Source: Dryococelus australis
Lineage: Eukaryota > Arthropoda > Insecta > Phasmatodea > Phasmatidae
Reading direction: 5' to 3'
Assembly (NCBI GenBank): GCA_029891345.1
Contig: CM057002.1
Coordinates: forward strand, 67,722,590-67,786,589
Length of the DNA: 64,000 nucleotides
Made by a program: the position numbers and the translations under genes. The notes under the pieces are model-generated. The model was not told the DNA's origin. It did no database searches and worked only from the letters and a program-made list of their open reading frames with translations. Shown here in pieces: positions 35,094 through 46,090 of this stretch. How positions within the stretch are numbered: position 1 is the first letter of the stretch; each line of letters begins with the position of its first letter.

Positions 35094-35694
35094 CATCATG
35101 TTGCTTCCAAAACTGAACGTTCTAAAAAAATTGTATTTTTCAAGATGAATAACCGTTTTTGAAGACAAATTAACTTTTATTTGACTGTAAGGTGGGAAAT
35201 TGTGTTACTCAACAAGGTTCCTTACGATGAATCCACTATCATGTGCGTGCATTAAGAGAATGCTATCTTACTGTACGTTTACTACATGCATTTCTTAAAG
35301 TCATTGAGACACATAACACATAACAGAAACAGGGTTTTGTACTATATATTCCCATGTAATTCTTTTTATAAAATAACCACATTGGTTTTTGTGGCAATAT
35401 CATGCATCATAGCTGTAGAAGCAGAATATTATAGGTTCATGTTGACTAAACAAGATAACGGCATTGGACAAACATTATTTGACAGTGTTATTAGGCCTAG
35501 GTACCATATATACAACACGATCGTGTCCAGTAACATTAGTGTTTTGCATTGCACTTCCAAAAGATTCTCTAGGCACATTGTTCTAAAATATGTAGAGTAT
35601 GCAACCATCAAAATATCCTAGGTTAGATTAGGTTTTGTTATATTGTTGGCCACATTACCTAGGCATACACGTAAATTTTTCACAAAATACTTGT
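35093..35694. other. No gene seen
   Basis: Frames on both strands up to 111 codons over the same bases (35,286-35,621), none recognised. Confidence 0.5.
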
Positions 35695-35778
35695 TACTTT
35701 ATTATCAACCAGCAGCCCGCAATCGCTTCGCTCGGGTTTTATGGAGTTATTGAAATACATACCTATATATGTGACAAC

Positions 35779-35947
35779 CCGTGACTAACCGTGACTACCT
35801 GCGACTACCTGCGAATACTCATGATTACCCGTGACTACCTGCGACTACCTGCGACTACCTGCGAATACATGCGAATACTCATGATTACCCGTGACTACCT
35901 GCGACTACTTGTGACTACCCCGACTACCTGCGACAACTTGCGACAAC
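35779..35947. repeat. 10-bp minisatellite with a 60-bp higher-order period
   Basis: Ten-base units of the type 'gcgactacct' with variants 'gcgaatactc', 'atgattaccc' and 'gtgactacct'. The variant order repeats with a 60-bp step ('gcgaatactcatgattaccc' at 35,811 and 35,871), so six-unit blocks were duplicated. Confidence 0.93.
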
Positions 35948-35969
35948 TTTGCGTAATTACGATATTAAG

Positions 35970-36432
35970 ATCCACTGGGCCACTGTGGCCCCACTTGGCA
36001 TTACTCTACCCACTGAGACACTGCGGCCCCACTTGATATATTTCTATCCACTGAGTCACTGCGGCCCCACTTGGAATTACTCTACCCGCTGGGCCTCTGT
36101 GGCCCCACTTGATATATTTCTATCCACTGAGTCACTGCATCCCCACTTGGGATCGCTCTACATACTGGGCCACTGCGGCTCCACTTGACATTACTCTATC
36201 CACTGAGCCACTGTCGCCCCAATTGATATATTACTATCCACTGAGTCACTGCGGCCCCACTTGGAAACACTCTACCCGCTGGGCCTCTATGGCCCCACTT
36301 GATATACTTCTATCCACTGAGTCACTGCGTCCCCACTGGGGATCGCTCTACACACTGAGTCACTGCGTCTCCACTTGGGATCGCTCTACACACTGGGCCA
36401 CTGCGGCTCCACTAGGACTCTAAGGCCCCACT
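35970..36432. repeat. 38-bp minisatellite, about 12 units
   Basis: The unit core 'ctgcggccccacttg' recurs at about 35,981, 36,019, 36,057 and 36,095 and onward at a 38-bp step. Alternating unit types ('gatatatttctatccactga', 'gaattactctacccgctggg', 'ggatcgctctacacactg') show a multi-unit order. Because 38 is not a multiple of three, the frames through it are not protein repeats in the usual sense. Confidence 0.95.
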
Positions 36433-36721
36433 TGGTATATGCCTGTTCCATCTGAAAAAAAAAACGTAACTTTCTAACAGTGAAAGAATCATAAGAATCG
36501 GCCTTGTAGTTTCCGAGATTAGCTGTTACATATAAACAACTAAACCAACAAACTGACATTATCTATTTATTATATTAGTATAGATCAATCGTAAAAAAAA
36601 TTATTTATTTCACAATGTACACTCGCGGGGCAAGGTTGTGCACCCCTCCTCTGCATCAGCCAGATATAGTCAGTCGTATTTTCAGCATTAAAATAAATCT
36701 CGTTTACATTAGATGTATCCT

Positions 36722-36815
36722 ATTTCAAGATATGCCTTAAAAAGATATGCCTTAAAAAGATATGCCTTTCAAGATATGCCTTATTTCAAGATATGCCTAC
36801 TTCAAGATATGCCTC
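36722..36815. repeat. Short tandem repeat of 'aagatatgcct'
   Basis: Six copies of 'aagatatgcc' separated by 'ttaaa', 'ttatttc' or 'tacttc' spacers, giving a period of about 14-18 bp. Confidence 0.85.
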
Positions 36816-37699
36816 AATGATAAATCTCAACCATTATTCTTATGGACGTATATTTCAGGCTGTGTTTACACAGTAAACACAAGCTACTGCGGACACTTGC
36901 ATAAGTAAACGTGACTTTGTTAAACAGGATAGATAAACAAATAGACAAAATTTTAATTACAATTAAATAATTAAGAAATATATGTAAACTTCGACCAAGT
37001 AACGGTTCCTACCAATAAGTACCTAGTTCAGTGGTTACAACAGGCTATAAAAAAGGCGATAAAGAAACTCATATTTTTCGAACACTTTACTATGAAATGC
37101 TATTCTATACAGATTTATAAAAAATATATTTGTACATTCATATTCAGAACACGATGTCATTGTGAACATTCTCCTAACACATTTCAATTCATGCCAATAA
37201 CACAACTAAAGTTAGTGAAAAATCGCTTTGTTTTGGTAGTCAGAGGAGGTGTGTCCCAAAAACTCAATTGGCTTCCGGATTTAAGCAAGACGCCTACTTC
37301 TTACCACCATGGATGGACCGCGCAGCATCTCTGTGTCGTGTGTAGTCTGGACCGCAGCAGCGATGCTCGCTTGTCCAACCAACTACCCCCTTGCTGCTAG
37401 TATCACTTCCCTAGACTATATATGAGGTAGAGTGAGTGCTCTCTCTGGCTGCGTACAACCAGTCTGTAATGCAGTAAGATTAAAATCAAATCGTTGAACG
37501 TGCTTGTCGTTTGAAAATAACACATAAACAAACACGTTCATCACAGTTGACCATGTGTATCTGATAGTTGGGTTCCTTTGGGGAATGTCAATATTGAGTA
37601 CATACATAGATAACGAATAAGCGGTCTACCTCATCTTTAGTCTATGGTGCCTACGTACAGTCACTCCTGGTCGGCATATACCAATCCCATTAAATTGGC
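36816..37699. other. No gene seen
   Basis: AT-rich first half. A 102-codon frame (37,092-37,400) is unrecognised. Confidence 0.5.
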
Positions 37700-37800
37700 C
37701 ATTTTAAAATCAATGTTTGAAAAATGTCGCTGTCCCTGCTTGCACAATTTCAATGGGCACATTGATCAGTATGCACACAGTAAATTTGTTAGCGACGATT
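37700..37800 (+). mobile_element. MITE family A, internal fragment
   Basis: 'aaatcaatgtttgaaaaatg', 'tcgctgtccctgcttgcaca' and 'acacagtaaatttg' line up with 'aaatcaacctttgaaaaacg', 'ctaccgctgcctgcgtac' and 'gcgagcagtaaagttgg' of the 42.4-kb copy. Terminal repeats are absent, so the 84-codon frame here is not a gene. Confidence 0.6.
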
Positions 37801-37857
37801 TGAAAGGAGTTCTAAGCCTTAACTTCCAATTACATGCTTTAGAAAAACACACGTGTG

Positions 37858-38690
37858 TTCCCGAAAAACAGGTTCTCCTAACTGTGAGCAAATACTGATG
37901 TTCCCGAACTTGTTCTAAATGCCCCTGAACTGTAGGCAAAGACTGCAGTTCCCGACATTGTTCTATAATCCCCTAATTGTAGGCACAGATTGATGTTCCC
38001 GACATTGTTCTATAGACCCCTAACTGCTGGCAAAGACTGAGTTTCTCTACCTTGTTCTATACCCCCCCCTAACTGTAGGCCAAGACTGATGTTCCCGACC
38101 TTGTTCTTTAGACCCTTAAACTGTAGACAAAGACTGAAGCTCCCGACCTTGTTCTATAAGCCCCAAATTGTAGGCAAAGAATGAAGTTCCCAACTTTGTT
38201 CTATAAGCCCCTAAACTGTAGGCAAAGATTTTGGTTCCCGACCTTGTTGTATATGCCCCTAAACTGTAGGAAAAGACTGAGGTACCCAACCTTGTTCTAT
38301 AAGCCCCTAACTGTACGCAAAGATAGAGGTTCCTGACTTTGTTCTATATGCCCCTAACTGTAGGCCAAGACTAAGGTTGCCGACCTTTGATAAATAAGTC
38401 CCTAACTGTAGGCAAAGATTGAGGTTCCCGGCCTTGTTCTATAGGCCCCTAACTGTAGGCAAAGTCTGAGGTTCCCGACCTTGTTCTATAAGACCCTAAC
38501 TGTAGGCAAATATTGAGGTACTCGACATTGTTCTATAGGCCCCTAACTGTAGGCAAAGACTAAGGTACCGACTTTTTTATATATGCCTCTAACTGTAGAC
38601 GAAGACTGAGGTTCTATATCTTGTTCTATGGGTGCCTATCTGTAGGCAAAGACTGAGGTACCCGACCTTGTTCTATAGGCCCCTAACTGA
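37858..38690. repeat. 47-bp minisatellite, about 18 units
   Basis: Units of about 46-47 bp with cores 'ctaactgtaggcaaagactg' and 'ttcccgaccttgttctata'. Units drift by substitutions and one-base indels. The last unit joins the inverted-repeat copy at 38,697 without a gap. The second copy of that repeat (44,872) has no array beside it. Confidence 0.95.
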
Positions 38691-38696
38691 ACATTC

Positions 38697-39068
38697 AGAA
38701 AAATGACTGTACTGATTGAAATCATTGATTCAGTTTTAGAGTGTGCTTATATTCTATGGTCATATTATTGTGCGTCGTTCGTGGGAGTAAAACAAACAGT
38801 ATGTTGCTGGCGCCCTTTGTACCAAGAATGTTACTAGCCCTGGTCAAAGTTACGGATAAGCTGTGTTGTAGACGTGTCTAGAGACACCACTCTGATTGTT
38901 TCGTTTTAACTTACCCATAATCAGTTAGCAGTCTAATGAGGAGCTACGCTGCATATACAAAGAAACTATTAAAATTTCAATGTTATATCATTTAGAACTT
39001 TGAAGAGAGGGCTTGGCAACGAGACTGTGCTATGGGCAGACACTCGTGGATACATTCTGCAGCAAGCT
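38697..39068 (+). repeat. Long inverted repeat, left arm
   Basis: Pairs with the reverse complement of 44,872-45,258 over about 370-385 bp. Examples shared exactly: 'gagtgtgcttatattctatg', 'gtgcgtcgttcgtgggagta', 'taatgaggagctacgctgca' and 'gagggcttggcaacgagact'. The outer end is the near-palindrome 'ctgaacattcag'. Visual divergence is low (a few bases per hundred, plus small indels). Confidence 0.92.
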
Positions 39069-39734
39069 AACCACTATTATTATTTTTTTTCCTTTACGTT
39101 GTTGTGGCATTTTGATGTTGACGAAGCTCTAGTGAGACCGACTTGTTGACAATTTCACAGTGCGATAGACGAACTGAAAATATGCCGCATCTGATGAGGC
39201 ACCGGGGCGCAAGCCCATGACCCTCCTTCTACAAGTCAGCCCTGAGCTATGGGGACAGGACATCCACACATCTGCAAACCTCACATTCCGTCAGTGGTAT
39301 GACTTTTCTATTTCTACTAAAGTCACGTAGCAACTTTTCAGTTTCTACTAAAGTTAGTGTATTTTAATTGTTGTTAAATGTTACAGACGTCTGATGCTGG
39401 CTTTTAATCTTTGAAAGAATACACCTTAGTGAAGTGTACAACAGCAACTGCCGGAGAAAGGATAATTTTTCTGGTTCCAGTGGAGGCGAAGAAAGATTCG
39501 CGTAAACTCGGTGATATTCGTCCCGGATGCCCAAAGTTGTAGAAGGGTGGCTGTGTATGTGCACTATCTCTGTAACAATACAAACGCTTTCGTTAATCAC
39601 ACTAATGATATTCTTGTAAATGAACAAACGTTGTCAATACACAAAATAATCCTTTGTAAATAAACAATATATTGTAACAATACAAGATTTTGTCAGTTCC
39701 GTTATAACAATTTTTTACAGCGTAGTCTCTGACC
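39069..39734. other. No gene seen
   Basis: A tRNA-like-SINE-style word ('gggcgcaagcccatgacc', near 39,205) is too short to call. An 87-codon minus frame (39,364-39,627) is unrecognised. Confidence 0.4.
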
Positions 39735-39930
39735 CGGGTGAGCCGGGTTCCCTACTCGGGGGGCAAAGCCAGGATATTCGCATGTGGTGGACGATGGTGT
39801 GGCCGGAGGGTTTTCTCAGGGTTCTCCCTCTTCCCTGGCCCTTGCCTTCTCCAGCTGCTCCATACTCACTTCACTTCTCTCTTACCGGTGTGTAACACCA
39901 GATGCCACAACGTCTCAACTCAGCTGCGAA
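39735..39930 (+). mobile_element. SINE-1 relative, divergent
   Basis: 'gagccgggttccctactcgg' stands where the B-box region of SINE-1 would be. It is followed by 'gacgatggtgtggccggagg' and 'gttttctcagggttctccct', then 'agctgctccatactcacttc'. The order matches SINE-1 but the sequence is clearly more divergent. It is either a very old copy or a subfamily. Confidence 0.7.
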
Positions 39931-40904
39931 TGAAACACTTACAAATAGTGAAATGTAGGGCAGGTGGCGTAAATTTTGCGTGGATTATTATATTACGAAG
40001 ATGATTATATACACAAAGGTGACAACATTCAATACTGACATTTATAAAACTTTTGTGAAAGCCTTATTGTCGTGCAATGAAGCTGAGATCGGTGTAGCGT
40101 CTGTTACATATTCTTGTCAACATTTAAACTGCATTGTATCCGTTCTGTCGAGGTAATTCCTTTCCCGTTTATTCTAAGTTTCTTTTGTAATAATGTTATA
40201 ACTGAACATTTACCCTACGACTTGGTACAATCCTTATAATTCTTAAGAACGTGCGATTTGTATTGGAAGTTAGTGTTTTCAGAGCATAAACCCTGATGGC
40301 AATATGCCTATTTGGTTTTCGGTATATTTGGCTACAACATTTGGAATCAACAGGAAATGAAATATCTAAAATATAAAATTGTAGAAACCAAAGTTTGCTT
40401 CAAATCAACTAACTGAAGTAAAGGTTTGTTAGTGGTTACAAAAACTATTCGGTCGATGCTTGTCAATGAGAAATTTTGTTGCTGATAAGAAGCATTGTGG
40501 TACAAAATAACACGTATATTGAAAGGTATTAACCTCTTCAGTACGTTTGTCCACTACAGTGGACATGTCGCTGATGAACGATATACATGACAGCAGCTGC
40601 ACACAGCTAGGGCCATCGTCGAATACAGTCAGCTTCACGCATATGGGTTGTTTGATTTGTGCACGTTTATACAACTCTGGTATGTGAGAAGTTTTCCCAA
40701 AGTATTTTAAATTCCAAGCTCACATATCACTGGTTGCATGAATGAAGTAAGTGCTGGATCAGTGTGGGTACAGTACGAACCAAAATGTCACGCGGATGCA
40801 ACACTTAAAAAAAACTAATAAAGGACAGAAAGTGTTAAAGCTGTTTAGTGCTCACAAACACATTTGTTTATGGAAACGATATAACGTATGTTCAAATATG
40901 CAAC
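39931..40904. other. No gene seen
   Basis: AT-rich; frames below 105 codons, none recognised. Confidence 0.5.
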
Positions 40905-41135
40905 TTTCTTTCGGTTGTTGTCCACGAGTTTTTGTGAGAAGACACCTGCATATTTGCCTGGAAAGGCCAAATTCTGTCTCTCCGATACAGAAAACCAAGC
41001 TCTGCAAGCAGACATCTCATCTCACAGGTGTAACAATTGAAATCACTCAACCGTGAAATTAGATCCGTGCTAAAGTGTTACGAAACACACTTCGTGATGA
41101 AATATTTTCGTGGAAGTCGACAGTCGTTGTTCGTA
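40905..41135 (+). mobile_element. MITE family Y, divergent copy
   Basis: 'gttgttgtccacgagttttt', 'gtgagaagacacctgcatat', 'gtgttacgaaacacacttcg' and 'gatgaaatattttcgtggaa' follow the Y order. The 'ggccaatcagag' block is altered to 'ggccaaattctg'. Confidence 0.6.
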
Positions 41136-41555
41136 CTTTGGCGAGGAGAGCAGAGCTCAGCTGGTTACAAGTACGCCATTGGCACAGAATAGACAACAAT
41201 ACAGAAGTGGAACCATGAACTGTATGTAGCCGCACACGTCGGCAACGTGTCTGTTGAAGAAGACGCGATTGAAATCCGGAGACTGAGTTACCTTGCCATA
41301 AATACTTCGAGTAATAAGATTTTGATTAAAAACTAGTAGATTTATTGACGTTGAAGATGACATCGACGGTTTCGCCAAGAGTCGTCGCTTGAAAACTTCT
41401 TCTACCACGTCGCCATCTTGCACATATGAGGGGAGGGGATGTCTCCAGAGAAGGAAATGAGCCACCCTTTGACTTCAGTACGAAGTTCCAGATAATCACA
41501 TATGCTAATTTCAAGGCGTTATCCGAGGTCAAGGCCTAAGTACACAAACAAACAT

Positions 41556-41792
41556 TAATGGCTATCCACGGTCAAGCGAGCACATTCTAAGGACGTGCTA
41601 AATTGTATTTTTTTTAACCTATTTCTATCTGTTCACCACTTTTAACGTAAACATAGACACGTGACTACGGTGTATAGGTCTCACCACTCTAAAAAAATTA
41701 ACGTCTGAGGCTGCAATAAAATATATTTGTTAATGGCCAATCTCTGTTGTGATGGCCTTAAAAAACTCCAACTTTGCAGTGAATAGCCTTTA
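41556..41792. mobile_element. MITE family A, divergent short form
   Basis: The left end 'ggctatccacggtcaagcga' and the inverse of the right end 'tttgcagtgaatagcct' are inverted repeats of the family A type. The interior carries 'ttaacctatttctatctgtt' and no coding frame. Confidence 0.75.
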
Positions 41793-42037
41793 ATAAATGT
41801 TATTATTGTCCATCCACAACCGCAGTGGCGAAATATTCCTAACTTAGGAGGTAGCAATTCTTTAGCCAGCCTTGTTCAGATATTTTGCCCCCCACGAGTG
41901 GAGATGTACAGTATAAATTATAACAATTTACTATATTAGAGACTGTATTCAACATGTCTGCACATCTCAGTGAACAACATCTGTTTATGTGCCCATGTAC
42001 TATCATTATGGTGCTCTTTACTTCATTTAGGGAGAGT

Positions 42038-42282
42038 TGATTAGAGAGATTTTGAACGACTCATAATAACAAGGTCTTAAGAGCCGATGGAGGTGAAATG
42101 AGGTGAGAATGGAGTAGCGTCGGAGTGCAAGGGCGGGGGAAACGGGAGATCCCCGAGAAAACCCGCATATCAGAGGCTTCGTCCGGCTCGGATTCCCACT
42201 TGTGGTGACCCGTCGTGGGATTCAACCCGGTTCGGTTTGATGTGAGACGAGCAGTCTAACCGCTCAGCCACCGCGGCCTCCC
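42038..42282 (-). mobile_element. SINE-1, full length, with 11-bp duplication
   Basis: Minus-strand SINE-1 (head at 42,282, tail at 42,040) flanked by TTAGGGAGAGT at 42,027-42,037 and 42,283-42,293. The head retains 'cggtggctgagcggttagac'. The B box is 'gggttgaatcc'-like on the minus strand. The body includes a full 'cgggagatccccgagaaaac' block. Confidence 0.96.
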
Positions 42283-42405
42283 TTAGGGAGAGTGAACGTG
42301 TACCCTGTTCCCTTCGGTTGTTATGCTACTGCGACCGGAGATACCAACGTGACAATGACACTTGTGTAATACGTGTGCTGCTATCCGTACGTAGCTTTAC
42401 CAAGG

Positions 42406-42833
42406 TAAAGGCTGTTCACGGTGAAGTGAGCATTTTTGAAATCAACCTTTGAAAAACGTGGCTACCGCTGCCTGCGTACATTTTAACGGACAAACTGAAT
42501 GACACGCGAGCAGTAAAGTTGGCAACGCCGGAGAGAAAGTAGTTCTAATTTTTATAATGTTAAATAACGTGTATCAACTTCACATTCGTGAATTCTGAAA
42601 TATTTTATTCTACCTTTCGTTTTTTAATACATATAATTGTAAGAATAAAAAAAAGTAAAATAGTTGCTTTTCTAAAAACATGTACACAGTAGCCGTTGGC
42701 CGGCGCACGAATAATGTGATTAGGCGTACGGTAACATTAACTGATACATACGGTGTACGAATACACAATGTGCATACAAGTAGATCTTAAACAGGGCATT
42801 CAAAAGTGCTCATTTAGCCGTGAACAGTCTATA
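42406..42833. mobile_element. MITE family A, long form (428 bp)
   Basis: The left end 'ggctgttcacggtgaagtga' and the right end 'gctcatttagccgtgaacag' are inverted repeats. This long form shares its interior with the inverse of the 4.6-kb copy. The short forms (8.5, 13.0, 45.5 kb) share ends but not this interior. Confidence 0.87.
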
Positions 42834-42891
42834 ACCACTATTATTGTTAATTAGTGGTCACTCAGATCTATTGTTCGGCAAACTCATATGC

Positions 42892-43312
42892 TATAGAGCG
42901 TCTCACTCTTAGATTGCAGTGTGCGGTGTAATGGACATTCGCTCTCTCTTTCCAATACATGGTTTCTGTCGTTAACTCTGTCCTTGTTCCTGCGGCCGCT
43001 GTTGCCTGATATGTTATTTTTTGCAACTTCGAAAAAGAAAACTATCTACGTTGAGTGCGCGCCTTCCAATCACAATGATAGGTTTTCTCACAAGATTCAG
43101 TTTCAAAGGAGCCGCTTAGCTTTGCGTAGCAGGATTGGATTTCTTTACGAGTTGGCAGTGAGGTAAGCAGATAAAAATTATCTTTATCAGGCCGTTTCCT
43201 TCACCGCCCATTAGTTTCTCAGCTTACCAGTTACGTCACAAACCTGAAGCAATCTGGCAACAGTGAGCGCCAGAAGCCCTGTACTGCAATCTAATCGTGA
43301 GACGGACTATAG
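42892..43312. mobile_element. TIR element Z (about 420 bp)
   Basis: The left end 'tatagagcgtctcactctta' followed by 'gattgcagt' pairs with the inverse of the right end ('tatagtccgtctcacgatta' followed by 'gattgcagt'), about 29 bp with few mismatches. The flanks read GCTATAG on both sides, fitting a TA target. No transposase: the longest internal frame is 81 codons and unrecognised. One copy only in this window. Confidence 0.8.
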
Positions 43313-43409
43313 CTGTGGACGGCAGTGAGAGCTTACAAACGATGCTCTCTTCTCATGCAATGCGATCTCAGTCTCTGTGGATAAACATGAGGCTTGAAAC
43401 GTCATCGTC

Positions 43410-43480
43410 ATCCCGCTGAATACACAGAACTCCAGCCAATAGGGAATCTTCCTTAGCACGCAGCAGCCAAACTGACACAA
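43410..43480 (+). repeat. CCAAT-rich repeat D, short copy
   Basis: 'ccagccaatagggaatcttc' followed by 'cttagcacgcagcagcc' matches the core of repeat D at 48,955 and 25,430. Confidence 0.6.
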
Positions 43481-44871
43481 ACAAATGTAATGCATATAAC
43501 AATATTTCACTCGCTTATTTTCTAATTGCCCGTGTTACACAAGACAATAAAATGCACACGTAGACTATGTTTTCAACTTATGACAATATTCAGGAAATCT
43601 CGCCACAGATAAAACATATGGAAACCAATTAAAACAAAAGGCGTGTTTAAAACTATAAAGAGCTATTAAAGCACACAAGCATCACAGTTACTTTTATTAC
43701 AGCTTACAGCTGATTAAATAGAATTACCCAATTCAGTAAACGGCTCTTGAAATAGTTCCACTGTTACGCCTTGTAACTTAATAAAAGGCGTTTGGCATAA
43801 ACTAGCGCAATCTTTAACACAACAGCCATTAAAAACGTTGACAAATAAGTAGATTGAGATTTCCTAAAATTGACACGCAATACTGCAGTGATGAATAGTT
43901 AATATTATATAACTTTAATTATTAATGCATGTGCAATGATGAGTTAAATTTTCCTAAGGCTTGTAAATACTTATAAATAAAGAAATTCACAATCTTCTAC
44001 AGATGAACTCAGGTTACGAGAAATGGCACCCAGACATGGGCCATGAAGGATTCCTCGCGTAAAACAATTGACTGAAAAAAAATTATTAAAACACCATTAA
44101 AAACTAATGAAATGGGAGGCAATTTATAAAAAAAACAAAATCAAGTCTCTCAATTCTAAAATTACTGACGACGCATTTTAAAATACGTGAAACCAAATGA
44201 GTTGTGGACGAAAACGAACATTAACATTTTCAAGGTTGAACCAACTAAATGGGGCTGCAGTCGGACAAAACATTATACGTTACAAACTCACAGAACAAGA
44301 CATGCAGCAACCCGTTCTAGTCTACGCTATACAGAAAATTAAGAAAGTACAAACGAAAAATGAATTTAGAAAACCCTAAATTTCTGCATGCCCCGCAATA
44401 CTAGCACACGACTACAAGACACAGCATGATAGAAAAACCAAAGCCCAAACTAGAAGAAATTCATCCTCCAGCCACCATTTCAACGCTCTTCTTCAACTTG
44501 GCCACTTTCATTTAAACAGCATTTTTAAAACACCTAACGTTGTCGACGAATGCAGAGTGTAAATCACAACTGCTTAGTGCCTAGACAAACAGCCCTCAGC
44601 TGTTGAATAATATCATAGACGTGGCTTCGTATGACGTGCCAACCATCGCAGTGGCGGGATAAACAGAAAGAGAGAAAGGTGTGCATGCTAATTTATTAAC
44701 ATTATCCCACGTCACATCAAAAAGAAAGCCATGACGTATTAGGAGGGGTATCAAGACAGAGGCTTGCGCAACCAATGAGAGACAGGAACCGCCACTACTG
44801 AGTCCCTTTCTACCTGGTCTGTGGATAAACTGCAGTAACGGCAGGGGCTCCAGTGCACACAGGACTGTGGC
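43481..44871. other. No gene seen
   Basis: AT-rich, mostly single-copy-looking. A 60-codon lysine-rich frame (44,197-44,379) and a 111-codon minus frame running into the inverted repeat (44,596-44,931) are unrecognised. Confidence 0.5.
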
Positions 44872-45258
44872 GTATATCTTGCTACTGAATATATACACGA
44901 GTATCTGCCTATAGCACAGTCTCGTTGCCAAGCCCTCTCTTCAAAGTTATGGATGAGACAACTTTGAAAGTTTGATAGTTTCTTTGTATATGCAGCGTAG
45001 CTCCTCATTAGACTGCTAACTGATTATGGGTAAGTTAAAACGAAACAATCAGAGTGGTGTCTCTAGACACATCTACAACACAGGTTATCCGTAACTTTGC
45101 CCAGGGCTAGTAACATTCTTGCTACAATAGGCACCAGCAACATACTGTTTGTTTTACTCCCACGAACGACGCACAATAATATGACCATAGAATATAAGCA
45201 CACTCTAAAATCTGAATCAATGATTTCAATCAGTAGGGTAATTTTACTGAATGTTCAG
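44872..45258 (-). repeat. Long inverted repeat, right arm
   Basis: Reverse complement of 38,697-39,068, ending in 'ctgaatgttcag'. The minus frame that starts MRSYAAYTKKL lies in it, but an equivalent frame is not kept open in the other arm, so coding is unlikely. Confidence 0.92.
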
Positions 45259-45459
45259 TTAATAAGCTGTTATCTACTGGCGGATCGGTGGTATGTACTG
45301 AGATTTTACTGTCAGTCCAGCGCAGTTTATTAGGAATCATTAGAAATCAGTTATATTAGTGAATACTGAACCTTATCTATATGTAGAATTGTGCCGATCC
45401 AAGTGGAGCTGCACTCCCAACTGTTCTGCAGTCAAATTCGCTGATTCAGAGTTATTTTG

Positions 45460-45653
45460 TAATCTGTTCACGGTAAAGTGAGAACTTTAGATGTCCTAGT
45501 TACTTTTTTCTTTCAGCCATTTTCGTATCCTCTAACCACCTTTTCAAATAAATATTGCGGTATAAGGAATAAACACAATACAATATATGTATTGACTATT
45601 GTTCCAAATGAGAGGGCTTTTAAAAGTGCTCACTCTACAGTGAACAGCCTATA
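45460..45653. mobile_element. MITE family A, short form (about 194 bp)
   Basis: The left end 'ctgttcacggtaaagtgaga' and the right end 'gctcactctacagtgaacag' are inverted repeats. The interior carries 'cagccattttcgtatcctct' and 'ccaaatgagagggctttta', resembling the inverse of the 8.5-kb copy. Confidence 0.85.
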
Positions 45654-46090
45654 ACAGTTTCGGATTTATAGTGCGCGACACCGGACCCAAGCGCAAGGAT
45701 GAACAGCAACACGGGCTGTAGGGAACTCACCGCCATACTACACACTAGTTTAACTAGCCACTTGCCGACAACAGTACAACATGTTGTACAAACATGACGG
45801 TACAACAACACGCCAGTCGGGAGACTGGAGCGGAGCTTCACTCCCTCGCCTCATCGTGTAGTTGATGACAGATATAAACTGAGCCCAGCTAAGCACTGCA
45901 CAGCTCAGTGACTAGACACAAGTGTGGGAACCTCGATACCAAGTCTCTTGCCTCCGTTGTCACGTGATGGCGACACGACGTCTAGGGCCCAGCAAGTTTC
46001 GCGTTACCTTCATCGTGGCGTTGTATACTTAACTGTGGTTCGCATTATATAGAATGTATCTGAATTTCATGCAGAATACGAGTGTACGTA

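Larger units (their letters stand above)
35695..36595 (+). mobile_element. Dispersed element carrying two minisatellites
   Basis: The left boundary 'agcagcccgcaatcgcttcg' and the right part ('cagtgaaagaatcataagaa', 'tagtttccgagattagctgt', then 'tatttattatattagtatag') resemble the ends of widespread insect non-autonomous repeats whose 3' end reads 'ttatattagtatagat'. Between them are two tandem arrays. A lone unit of the 38-bp array at 50.15 kb, in inverted orientation, implies the unit travelled with the element. The class is not determined. Confidence 0.45.

Noticed and set aside
34836-35168. 110-codon frame with an alternating Tyr-Ile tract
   Set aside because: The tract is the (AT)n microsatellite at 35,016-35,092.
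35791-36423. Three overlapping frames of 79-104 codons with repeating LSHCGPTW-like peptides
   Set aside because: They are readings of the 38-bp minisatellite. Three frames are open at once, as expected for a repeat without stops.
37644-37898. 84-codon frame that reads fairly protein-like
   Set aside because: It overlaps a fragment of MITE A and runs into the 47-bp minisatellite.
35779-38690. CRISPR-like arrays
   Set aside because: The arrays are continuous tandem repeats without unique spacers or cas genes, in a eukaryotic context.
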